This document shows positions 18,645 through 28,069 of a DNA stretch of 64,000 nt, one piece after another; within the stretch, counting starts at the first letter, position 1; each line of letters starts with the position of its first letter. The translations under genes were made by a program, and so were the position numbers. Source of the DNA: Amia ocellicauda (taxonomy: Eukaryota; Chordata; Actinopteri; Amiiformes; Amiidae); the NCBI RefSeq assembly GCF_036373705.1, contig NW_027102664.1, forward strand, positions 62,001 to 126,000, written 5' to 3'. Below the pieces are notes generated by a model that made no database searches, had not been told where the DNA came from, and saw only the letters and a list, made by a program, of their open reading frames with translations.

Positions 18645-19369
18645 TTAATAATGTACACACTGTTTCAGGGGTCGAAAATGTAGTTTGACATTAACTTTAC
18701 CGAAGCGGAAGGGTACGTTGATATTCTGATCCGATTATACTTCGATCGTGATGTTGTCAAAGTGGGTCTTTGAGACTGGTACGTAGTGTGGTTTGTCATA
18801 AGTAATTGTGACCATGTCATTGCTTTTACCTTTAATAAGTACATTTCTCAAAAGGGGGACATAACTATCCCCGACCCTCTGGTGGGTTATGATATCCGTA
18901 TACACATAAAGAGTGTAAAAGCCGCCCCACCACTTCTGAGAACCTGCTCTCTGTGTCAGAATAGAACCCAAATATACGCCCCAGTTGGCCGCTGGTTTGA
19001 ATGCTAATACCTGGTTTTGACACCTTGTACACTCTGTTTTTAATAGGGTTGTAATATAGCTTGATGTTGGGGGTGCCTTCTGAGAACTGTTTATGCATCT
19101 CATCTATCCACATTGTCATAATAACCTCCTTGTATCGTGAATGTCCATTGACTCTTTTTAACATCATCAAAAATGGCGAAGGTGGCATCCTTATCTTGTA
19201 AAACAGCCCAAGTGTAAGGATACTGTATTTCCGCCAACCCCACTTCCCACGACCCCCTTAGATCTATAGATTTTCCAAATTGTACCGTGTAACTGGATAT
19301 TTCATTTTTAGGATATATATCGAGAGAGGCATTACTGGGTAGAGTCACGTAGAAGCCTCCTGATTCCAT
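18645..19369 (-). pseudogene. Minor capsid (penton-like) protein (copy 2, broken)
   Basis: The same single jelly-roll gene as in copy 1, starting MESGGFYVTLPSNASLDIYP. It is broken (about two breaks). Confidence 0.85.
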
Positions 19370-19415
19370 CTTGAGAATCGAAAGTAATGCCCCCAACACA
19401 CCCGCGGGCATGTTG

Positions 19416-20525
19416 TTATAAGGATTGAATATCGCAAACCTGTTGTTCCGGGACCCAACTATTGAACTTTTCAGGCCATCCAAGCCATTTCATCAACACA
19501 TATTTTTTCCGGTTCTGGGTTTTTTCAGCTAATATCTTTTCAACTCTGTATACACTGTCTTTACCCACAATAATTTTTTGTAACTCGGCTTCGTAAAACG
19601 TTCCTTCTATATCCTCCCTGTCATAGTCTTTTAACCGGTACACGGGGGGGTCTCTAGCCAACTGTTCGGTAACTGTAAAATATTCGTCAGAAAATGTTTG
19701 TTCATAACCTTTGGCAAAAGTACTCCTTAGCTTTGAAACGCGAACCACATCACCGATGTTGAACTAATAAGTAGTTTTTCCCTTCTTAATAAATGGTCCG
19801 TATAATTTTTTATAGACCTTAAAAGAATTACTTTGATCAACATCTAATGGCTTCATTTTAATACTGGTGTGATACCCTTGGTTGTAAGCATCGATAAAAT
19901 CCTGAACTTTATCAAAATACTTGAACGTGTTGACCGCTGTAAAATATCTCCACATTTTGGTCTTTATGGTGCGGTTAAACCTCTCCAATACCGATGCCCT
20001 AAGCTCATTACCGGTGGTGAAATGATGTATTTTGTGTCTCTTCAGTAGATTCTGAAATTCTCTGTTGAGAAACTCTTTTCCTTTATCAGTCTGCAGTTTT
20101 TTAGGACATCGACCCTGGGACAATATATCCTCAAAGGCCCTTGTCACCGCCCGACCTGTTTTATTATGTAGAATGCGAGCCCAGGCATATTTTGATAACA
20201 CATCGATACACATCAACATCAATTTGTGACCATTGTTATGTTTTGATAAATTTGACATATCGACTAGATCCATTTGCCATTGTGAATCTATGTCAGTTGC
20301 ATATACGCGGTTTCTTTTAAAGTTAATCCTGAGAGGTTTATGTAAGGTATAGGCGTCTTGTTCCCGTAACCATTCTGAAACAACCACATCATTAACCTTC
20401 ACTCCGGCCTCAGCGAGTCCTCTTTGAAAACCCTTCTTACCCGCCAAACCCCCAATCTTGGCTGGGTTGTAGTATAGTTCCTGCATTTGGGGAGCTTGCC
20501 GAGTCATTCTGTCAAATAACCACAC
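19416..20525 (-). pseudogene. Chromodomain integrase (copy 2, broken)
   Basis: An N-terminal region (MWLFDRMTRQAPQMQELYYN, GGLAGKKGFQRGL), the rve core with all three acidic residues (DLVDMSNL, QTDKGKEF, LERFNRT), an SH3-like segment (GDVVRVSKLR) and a C-terminal chromodomain. About 370 residues, typical for Polintons. It is broken by about one break; of the four integrases here it is among the best preserved. Confidence 0.9.
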
Positions 20526-20679
20526 AGACCCACACTATGCGCAAAGTTTTTATACAAGGTTTTTTATTCAACTTCAGGAGAGCAGATACCCCTTTTTAGA
20601 CATTTGAGAAAAGTATAACATACACAACAATTTTTTCTACGGTCCAGACAAAAAGAAATCAGATGATTGGTTACTTGAT

Positions 20680-21072
20680 CTATATCAACAAATATACCTG
20701 TTTCTTTATCTTGTAGGCACACACCTCAGTTACATATGTAAATAAAACAACAATATGACCTATTTTAAAAGTAAACAGAGGTGTATTAAACATGCTCAGT
20801 AAAAGGTCATACAGATGTTGATGAAATGGCCTAATATCATTCTTGGCCCCCTTGAGCCCTTCATCCCAGTGTTCGTACCCCCCGGTCTTTGTTACAGCAG
20901 CCATTAACTTTTCCAGGTTTGAAAGTTGATCCTCATCGATGGTTAAATCTGTAGAGAAAAGGCTCGCGTTGGCTACTTTTCTGTCAAGCACATGGTGTAA
21001 TAGCGCTCTCAGGTTAGCTGCAGAGTGTTGATGACAGAACCAGTTGCAGAAGCAGTCCAGAACATTCCCCAT
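20680..21072 (-). CDS. 131-residue protein with BH1-like segment, possible Bcl-2 relative (copy 2)
   Basis: A frame open from ATG 21072. It begins MGNVLDCFCNWFC (a glycine at position 2 followed by cysteines, possibly lipid-modified). Near the end, FKIGHIVVLFTYVTEVC resembles the BH1 helix of Bcl-2 proteins (pattern G-R/H-I-V-x-F/L-F-x-F/Y...C), preceded by a helix-like FHQHLYDLLLSMFNTPLF where Bcl-2 proteins have the helix leading into BH1. No BH2 is seen in this frame. Known viral Bcl-2 relatives block host apoptosis at mitochondria. The link is my own motif reading and could be coincidence; there is no database support here. It lies between integrase and the Cys/His gene. Confidence 0.5.
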   Translation of the reverse strand: MGNVLDCFCNWFCHQHSAANLRALLHHVLDRKVANASLFSTDLTIDEDQLSNLEKLMAAVTKTGGYEHWDEGLKGAKNDIRPFHQHLYDLLLSMFNTPLFTFKIGHIVVLFTYVTEVCAYKIKKQVYLLI

Positions 21073-21084
21073 GTTCAAAGTCCC

Positions 21085-21933
21085 TTAGTTCAGGTCAGAG
21101 TCTGAATCAGTGGCGTAGATGTCGAATTCTTCGTCGCTGCCCCCAGCTTTAACTTCTTTACGGAAGAAATAAGCTTTTAGCTTGCCAGCGGTTTTTCTAC
21201 TCGGCTCATCCAGGTCATTGAGCAGCTGCCCAAGTTTCTCTATTATAAACGGCTCCTTTTTCAGCTCCAGCAAAATCTCATCTATGATTTTCTGGACTTG
21301 TCCCGCAGTGACATGTATGTGGGAGTAAGAGAGCGCCTTGATTAGTGCCGGTTTCAGCCACGGTTTGTTCAGTCTTCTGTAAAACACGTTGAAATAGAAC
21401 AGGAAATAGTAACGGTCTGGTTCAAACAAACAACTGTGTCTCAACTGACTGGGGTGATTCACTTCACACCCCCGACAGACTTCTTTCAGAGCTCGGTCGA
21501 TGAGAGCACTCAGAATATACACCAGGGTGCTTTTAACCACTCTGCTTACTTGGTCACATACCCCGGGCAAAAATCCTGCGTCTTCATCACGCCCCCGGGA
21601 CAGTCCGATGCTCATTGGGTCGCCTGGTGGTTTGTGGGGTGTTTCTCCATCCATTGGACTGACCCCCTCCTGAGACGCACAGACGGTAGACAGTTCGGCA
21701 AAATCGAGGCCCTCCATGAGCTCCAGAGGCTGGGGATCCCCGAGACTCATTTGGACATCCATCGCACCGCATGTTGTTTCGTCCTGAGGGACCGGGGTCT
21801 GAGGTCTTGGAGAGTAACCACAGTCAAAGGGTTCCAGAGTGTATACAAAATCTGGGGAATAGAACCAGGGGTGATCCCGGGTTTGAAGAGGCCTGTAGAG
21901 CCTGTCGACGTCCGCAGCTTTCGGGTAAGACAT
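21085..21933 (-). CDS. Cys/His protein with acidic tail, unknown function (copy 2)
   Basis: 282 residues from ATG 21933 (MSYPKAADVDRLYRPLQ); a longer non-ATG start would give 294. The first 120 residues are Pro-rich and acidic and probably disordered. In the middle, CRGCEVNHPSQLRHSCL (Cx2C, then His, His and Cys) looks like a zinc-binding knuckle, followed by an aromatic helix-rich segment (RYYFLFYFNVFYRRLNKPW). The tail is acidic (GGSDEEFDIYATDSDSDLN) and carries likely casein-kinase sites. I do not recognise a named family. Being close to the right-end promoter, it may be an early regulatory protein. All four copies keep this frame open. Confidence 0.7.
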   Translation of the reverse strand: MSYPKAADVDRLYRPLQTRDHPWFYSPDFVYTLEPFDCGYSPRPQTPVPQDETTCGAMDVQMSLGDPQPLELMEGLDFAELSTVCASQEGVSPMDGETPHKPPGDPMSIGLSRGRDEDAGFLPGVCDQVSRVVKSTLVYILSALIDRALKEVCRGCEVNHPSQLRHSCLFEPDRYYFLFYFNVFYRRLNKPWLKPALIKALSYSHIHVTAGQVQKIIDEILLELKKEPFIIEKLGQLLNDLDEPSRKTAGKLKAYFFRKEVKAGGSDEEFDIYATDSDSDLN

Positions 21934-22036
21934 TCTCTTTAATTTTAAACCATGAATGAATTGTTGCACCTTTTATCCTATCTCTTCACTACATCACGAC
22001 ACACCACCCTCTTAGAAGAGAGTAGCCCCTGAGCCG

Positions 22037-22441
22037 TCAGACCCCCCTCCATAACCCCACACGTCGTCTGTCGTAGTTCTGCAAGCTTTCCCATTCACAC
22101 CTTTCAAAACCCTGAGTCGGAGACTCCATTTCGCATTCTCTTGGACCCTCTTGCAAGCCTTCTAGAGTCTTATCCACAAGCCCCAGATCTCTCCAGGCCA
22201 TCACCTTCAACCAGTCCTCATAAGAGTATTCAATTACCGTCTCAAAAGGTTCCAACGTACCCTCCTTCTCTCCCAAAGCAAGAAGCTCCACTCCAACATA
22301 GCTGGGATCCCTTTTAAAGCGGTAACCCCGTCGAGCCCCCCAGAACAACACCCAGGAGCGTTCAATCTTCAAATTGGTGAGTACAGGAACCCTTGCCCGG
22401 GATTGTTTCTTGCGGGGTTTCATGTTGATGTCGCTGGACAT
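22037..22441 (-). CDS. 134-residue protein, unknown function (copy 2)
   Basis: Whole frame, first gene inward from the right end. The N-terminus is basic (MKPRKKQSRAR). A central region with SWVLFWGARRGYRF and DPSYVGVELLALGEKEG suggests a small beta-rich fold, then helical VIEYSYEDWLKVMAWRDLGL. The C-terminus is acidic, then basic (NYDRRRVGLWRGV). Nothing I recognise. Its place right behind the CRE-bearing promoter suggests early expression. A spacer of about 100 bases separates it from the Cys/His gene. Confidence 0.65.
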   Translation of the reverse strand: MSSDINMKPRKKQSRARVPVLTNLKIERSWVLFWGARRGYRFKRDPSYVGVELLALGEKEGTLEPFETVIEYSYEDWLKVMAWRDLGLVDKTLEGLQEGPRECEMESPTQGFERCEWESLQNYDRRRVGLWRGV

Positions 22442-22742
22442 GATGAAGAAGCGGGATGTTTCAGAAGCTGAGAATTAAAGAGGTATTGTCTAATAGAAGC
22501 GCGGGTTCTTAAATAGAGAGGAGAGTTTCGGGGCGTTGCCTTCAGAGGGGTGGGGGTATTTATGGGTGGCCTTGTTGTTCAGGGTTTTATGGGTGCACAC
22601 TTTCTGACGGATATGACGTAGGAATAATTAAGGAAATAACTCTACCTAAAATCACGCCCCCCAATTATGACGTAGGAATATTAATAAGCTTAGGGCATAC
22701 GTCATAACAAAATAGGCCGCGCCCAAAAAACCCTACTATCTA
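22442..22742 (-). promoter_or_regulatory. Right-end promoter (copy 2)
   Basis: Same arrangement as copy 1: a TATTTAAG box near 22509-22516 (minus strand), two TGACGTA at 22614-22620 and 22668-22674, and TACGTCA near 22698-22704. The last bases before host sequence are ccctactatcta. Confidence 0.6.
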
Positions 22743-23060
22743 CTCTTATGTAGTTGAAGGCGCAGTATAGCTCTCATAGTCTGGTGGTGACGGAAGACCA
22801 CCAGCCGTTTGAACAAGCCATTCAGCATCACCTTGTTGGGTTAAGTGCAGGCACTGTCAGAGCGCAGGGCGTCCTGCCTTTGAAAGAGTTTCCGAAGTGT
22901 CCTGATGTGCCCTTTAGCAATGCCAAACAGGTCTGTGAAAATGGCATCCTTTCGCGGCACTTCAGACGCCATCTCACAGTCTAGCCGACCTGAAACGCCT
23001 GAGCCCGTTTTACCAGCAGGCTCCAACGGTAACCGTTTGAAGCAAGAGGCGGCGTTGTCA

Positions 23061-23133
23061 GTTTCCGTAGTGTAGCGGTTATCACATTCGCCTAACGCGC
23101 GAAAGGTCCCCGGTTCGAAACCGGGCGGAAACA
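23061..23133 (+). tRNA. tRNA-Val (AAC)
   Basis: A 73-base cloverleaf with intact acceptor, D, anticodon (TTCGC/GCGAA) and T stems; loop CTAACGC, anticodon AAC, G at position 37. A TTTT lies about 20 bases downstream (cccttttcg). One of the best-formed copies here. Confidence 0.9.
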
Positions 23134-23703
23134 GCCTGCTTTGGGCCGGCCCTTTTCGTCCTGCTTGCCCTTGTGGTTCCCCGCAGGCGGTGGGTGGCTT
23201 TTCTTCATTGGAGTGCCCGAAATCGGTGCTCTCAGAGCGTCCGTCCGTCGACAGGTTGAAATTGTAAACGCTGGTGTAGCCACTTTTAATTAAAATCTGA
23301 TGATGATGATGATGATGATGTTGTTGTTGTTGTTCTTGTTGTTCTTGTTGTCGTCGTAGTCGCCGTCATTATTATTGTTAAAGTAAAGCAGTAGTTAGAT
23401 TTGTTGCTACCGTAAGGTGTAGAAGGCACAATAGCTCTGATAGTCTGGTGGTGAAGGAAGACCACCAGACGTTTGAACAAGCCATTCAGCATCACCTTGT
23501 TGGGCTAAGTGCAGGCACTGTCAGAGCGCAGGGCGTCCTGCCTTTGAAAGAGTTTCCAAAGTGTCCTGATGTGCCCTTTAGCAATGCAAAATAGGTCAGT
23601 GAAAATAGAAACCTTTATCTCACAGGCTGGCCCACGGGAAACGCCTGTGCGCGTTTTATCAGCCTGCTTCGATGGGAGCCATTCGAAACGCCAGGACGGG
23701 TCG

Positions 23704-23776
23704 TTTTCCGTAGTGTAGTGGCTATCACGTTCGCCTCACACGCGAAAGGTCCCCGGTTCGAAACCGGGCGGAAACA
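23704..23776 (+). tRNA. tRNA-Val (CAC), first base changed
   Basis: Loop CTCACAC gives anticodon CAC. The first base is T instead of G, giving a mismatch at the 1:72 pair; all other stems pair. Its flanks differ from those of the AAC monomers and match the fragment at 311-503. Confidence 0.85.
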
Positions 23777-25019
23777 ACCCGCGGTGCACGCGTGCCAGTG
23801 CCATGTTACCCGTCGCCATCTCTCTGCCCCAAGGCCGGCCGTCGTTTTCTCTTCCTCGGAGTGGCAAGAAATCCTGACCTTGAGAACAAACGATCGCAGA
23901 AGGGTAGCTTTGCGAGGCGCTGGAACTCACACTTTTAAAATCGATACATGTTGTAGCTGTTACAATACGACCGTAGCAGGATCAGCGACATTGCTGTTAC
24001 TCTTATGTAGTCGAAGGCGCAGTATAGCTCTGATAGTCTGGTGGTGACGGAAGACCTCCAGCCGTTTGAACAAGCCATTCAGCATCACCTTGTTGGGCTG
24101 AGTGCAGGCACTGTCAGAGCGCAGGGCGACCTGCCTTTGATAGAGTATCCTAAGTGTCCCGAAATCGGTGCACTCAGAGCGTCCGTCCGTCGACAGGTTG
24201 AAATTGTAAACGCTGGTGTAGCCACTTTTAATTAAAATATGATGATGATGATGATGATGTTGTTGTTCTTGTTCTTGTTGTTGTTGTTGTTCTTTTGTTT
24301 TTCTTGTTGTCGTCGTGGTCGCCGTCATTATTATTGTTAAAGTAAAGCAGTAGTTAGATTTGTTGCTACCGTAAGGTGTAGAAGGCACAATAGCTTTGTG
24401 ATTGTCTGATGGTGGCACAAGACGAGCAGCAGCTGTTTGAACAAGCCATTGAGCATCACCTTGTTAGGGTAAGTGTAAGTCTCGTCATAGCTCAGGGCGT
24501 TCTTCCTTTGAAAGAGTTTCCGAAGTGTCCCGAAATCGGTGCACTCAGAGCGTCCGTCCGTCGACAGGTTGAAATTGTAAACGCTGGTGTAGCCACTTTT
24601 AATTAAAATCTGATGATGAAGATGTTGTTGTTGTTATTCTTGTTGTCGTCGTAGTCGCCGTCATTATTAATGTTAAAGTAAAGCAGTAGTTAGATTTGTT
24701 GCTACCGTAAGGTGTAGAAGGCACAATAGCTCTGATAGTCTGGTGGTGAAGGAAGACCACCAGACGTTTGAACAAGCCATTCAGCATCATCTTGTTGGGT
24801 TAAGTGCAGGCACTGTCAGAGCGCAGGGCGTCCTGCCTTTAAAAGAGTTTCCGAAGTGTCCTGATGTGCCCTTTAGCAATGCCAAACAGGTCAGTGAAAA
24901 TGGCATCCTTTCGCCGCACTTCAGACGCCATCTCACAGCCTAGCCGACCTGAAACACCTGAGCCCGTTTTACCAGCAGGCTTTAACGGTAACCATTTGAA
25001 GCAAGAGGCAGCGGTGTCA

Positions 25020-25092
25020 GTTTCCGTAGTGTAGCGGTTATCACGTTCGCCTAACGCGCGAAAGGTCCCCGGTTCGAAACCGGGTGGAAACA
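25020..25092 (+). tRNA. tRNA-Val (AAC)
   Basis: A complete cloverleaf with loop CTAACGC. The base before GGAAAC is T, giving a G-T wobble as the last acceptor pair. A TTTT follows within about 25 bases. Confidence 0.88.
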
Positions 25093-25390
25093 GCCTACTG
25101 TGGGCTGGCCCTTTTCGTCATGCTTGCCCTCGTGGTTCCCCGGAGGCGGTGGGTGTCTTTTCTTCATTGGAGTGCCCGCAATCGATGCACTCAGAGCGTC
25201 CGTCCGTCGACAGGTTGAAATTGTAAACGCTGGTGTAGCCACTTTTAATTAAAATCTGATGATGATGATGATGATGATGTTGTTGTTGTTGTTCTTGTTG
25301 TTGTTGTTCTTGTTGTCATCGTGGTCGCCGTCATTATTATTGTTAAAGTAAAGCAGTAGTTAGATTTGTTGCTACCGTAAGGTGTAGAAG

Positions 25391-27401
25391 ACAACAGTTG
25401 GTATGGCGTGTGATATCAAAACATTCAGAATACTTTTAACCTATATAATTTATAAGCTTTGTAAAATAAACCCAAATATCTCTTTTGCGGGGATAAACGC
25501 TGTTCTGAGTAGTTTGTGACTTGTTTAATACCAAACAAAGCATCGCTATTAAAAAAAAAAAAAAATCACTGTAAAAGCGCTAGTTATTTTAGATCTTTAT
25601 AGTTATTTTCTAGGCTCAGGTTGTTTTTTAGTGCTTATAAAGGCCTGAAATATTCTTAGTGGTTGTTGACTATAGGTCTTGATGCTTAAAAATGTTTTTT
25701 TGAGAGACCAAAAGGTTCTAATAAAAGTTTAGAGTAGAGAGGAGAGAGATCGTCTCCATCTTGGTTTCTATTTGAAATTTGATGCAGTGTCATTTTATTG
25801 GTTGGTTTTGATATGTTAATTGGTAACAGGGCGGCACAAAGGCCAGACCAGAACAATGCCTTACAAGCAGATCCGGCATGTGGCCATCAGTATAAGTATG
25901 AAGGTCTGGTCTTCAGCTCGACAGACTCATACTGACCTTTCGATTTAAGACTAAAGATCAACAATGTCCGGAAACAACATCAGCGATTCGATTTAAACGA
26001 GTTTTTAGGCAAGTCTTCAGATTATTTTCATTGACTCAGAGCGTGTTGTGTGCATGTATTGTAAATAAGGCTATAACATCTGTTTTAAGTTCTGTAAAAT
26101 TATTTTTCAGCCAGTCAACAGGAGTTCATTCCAACGCTGAGGAGATCATCTGGAACAACGACGGTAAGAATTTTGTGTTTGCGCTCATGGGTTCTTATGC
26201 ATGGGTGTGTGTGGTTTTGAAGCGGCTCATTAGAGTTATGAAAACGTTTTAATATATATTAATGCCGGTCTCTTTAATTACACAGAAACTATCGAAAGGC
26301 CTGTGATTAATGTCTCCGAGGATCGACCAAGAGAAGTGGTTATCCCTAGACAGGCTGTCTGCCGACCGGGTAAGAACTAAACCCCTGTTTGTTTGTATAA
26401 CGATTCTGTAAGATGTTTGAGTCCAGTTTTGTTAATTTAAAAAAATTATCCTGTCTAACAGTATTAAGAAATGTGGTTCGAGACAACGAAAGGCCTTCCA
26501 CATCGAGGGCTTGTTTCGTTTTACCTTCGAGAACCGTAACCTTTCAAGAATCTGAAAGGCCGTCAGCCCCGGTATCTGATAGCTGTGAGTATATATCTGC
26601 AGCCTGTAAGAGGTTAAAGCTTTTTATAAAGCGGTGTGGTTAAAGGTTAAACATGTCTCTTACCTTCACAGCGGTGCAAAAAGCTAAACCAGCCGAAAAA
26701 CATAAGAAACGATTATTCTGTGGAGGTAAGTAAGATCTTTCAAACTTTAATGTTTTTAAAAGGGCTTTGTTTGCCCGTTGAGGGCTAATATTTAAGCGAT
26801 GGGTGACCGTTTCCTGTAGGGCTGGGGGTTCTGGGAAAGATCTTTAGAAGTCCGGACAGGTCTAGGCTTGTTTCTGGGGAACGTGTTTAGAAATGACCGA
26901 TTGCCGTACCGTCTGGTTAGGAAGTAAAGCCGTCCGAAAGGGTTTAGTAAGTTGTTTGGCTTATCTCCCGCTATTATACTTCTGTTTTAAAGTGGTTGTA
27001 GGAAAAGGCTTGAAGGTGTTCATTGTATTTAATATTTAAACAGATCGTGAAAACGTTTGTGAAACAGGAAGTCCCGGGATCAGGAAGCGTTTACACTTGG
27101 AAGGTTCGTTTAAAAATGAAATGTTGTTGTGTGTGTGTGTGTTTTATTAACAATATTACAGTTTTTAAAGAAACATTTAAGAAACAGTTTATTTACAGCG
27201 GCTTCTCTGTTTTAAATTTATTATCAAGTCCTAATAAGTATATTGTCTGTAAATAATAAGGCGTTGTAGTGAATGTCTAAGGCTATTTTCAAAGGTCTAA
27301 AAAAGCTAAAGGTTTTGAATGTCCTGGACATGTTGTTTTAAGTTTGATTTCTGTCGCCGTTTAAAGATGTAAATGTAATGTATATTTTTATTCTTCCCAA
27401 G
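25391..27401 (+). promoter_or_regulatory. Left-end leader region (copy 3)
   Basis: Same TATA-like element, exon-like blocks and poly-A run as copy 2. Sequence variants in the blocks group it with copy 5. Confidence 0.5.
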
Positions 27402-28003
27402 ACTCTTGGGATAGTCATTCTGTGAATGAGCTATTGATGACAATTACCCCGTCTAAGTGGGATCAAACATCTTTCCCGGTGAGATCACCGAGAGGATCCC
27501 CCACGGTGGTCTTGGAGACCCCCCAACATCTACTCAGGCCACAGCCTTCTGGGGGTAATTCAACACCCCAGATTCAGCCCGCCGCATTGTCGGGCGGAAC
27601 AAATACAGGCATCCAACAACCTCAGGGGTCGCCGTCAGTCAGGGCTGACACACCACCCAACGACGGCCTGGTTTCAACATCGTCCCCCCAGACCCGTTTC
27701 TTGGCTACAGAAACGCGGAACAGTACCCCGCGCTTGGCCAGGGTGTCACCGCAAAGGCCTTCTTGGTCTCCGTCCATGAGTATACACTCGCTCCTTGCCT
27801 CCTTCGACCGAGATTTACCGGAGCGACCATCCTTTGAAGCTGAGCCAGGCCACCAGCCCCCGGAGCTTCTTCCTGAAGGTCGGCATGAGTTGCTACATAC
27901 TTTGTTACAAAATCAAAGACTTGTGTTAGTGGGGCAAAACCTGCTGATAGAGAGCCAAAACACCCTTATTAATACCCTTACTAACGAATTGTACCGTATT
28001 TAA
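27402..28003 (+). CDS. Pro/Ser-rich protein, probable last exon (copy 3)
   Basis: Open frame homologous to 9459-10060, with a few private substitutions. It keeps the leucine-rich C-terminal helix. Confidence 0.55.
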
Positions 28004-28069
28004 TGTTTTAATAGACACAAAACGCCTTACTATTGTGGGTTGTTGGAAAAATAAAAAATAAATTAAAAA

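Larger units (their letters stand above)
7446..22742. mobile_element. Polinton/Maverick copy 2, full-length, broken
   Basis: This 15.3 kb copy has the whole gene set: plus-strand leader, Pro-rich frame, polB, ATPase, two small virion-type genes; minus-strand protease, major capsid, VI-like, minor capsid, integrase, BH1-like, Cys/His, 134-residue gene. Both edges meet the host tRNA-Val repeat. The right terminus, read inward, begins about AGTAGATAGTAGGG; the left terminus begins ACAACAGTTGG and is not its inverse, so no terminal inverted repeat is visible. It is a fossil with roughly eight to ten breaks, mostly in polB, ATPase, integrase and minor capsid; the major capsid and protease frames look whole. 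The insertion predates the tandem amplification. Confidence 0.92.
22743..25390 (+). repeat. Host spacer 2, expanded array of five tRNA-Val repeat monomers
   Basis: The 2.65 kb between copies 2 and 3 is a tandem run of host monomers: 22743-23425 (tRNA-Val AAC), 23426-24016 (tRNA-Val CAC), 24017-24384 and 24385-24720 (both lacking a tRNA), and 24721-25390 (AAC). Each monomer has the agtctggtggtg block, the agcgtccgtccgtcgacagg motif (or an alternative tail in the CAC monomer) and usually a GAT/GTT microsatellite (about 23299-23350, 24239-24310, 24611-24645, 25258-25315). This shows what the host locus looked like without the element. No protein gene is evident. Confidence 0.85.

Noticed and set aside
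24409-24606. 65-codon frame in a tRNA-less monomer
   Set aside because: It spans the deletion join of a non-coding repeat and has no counterpart open over the same length in other monomers.
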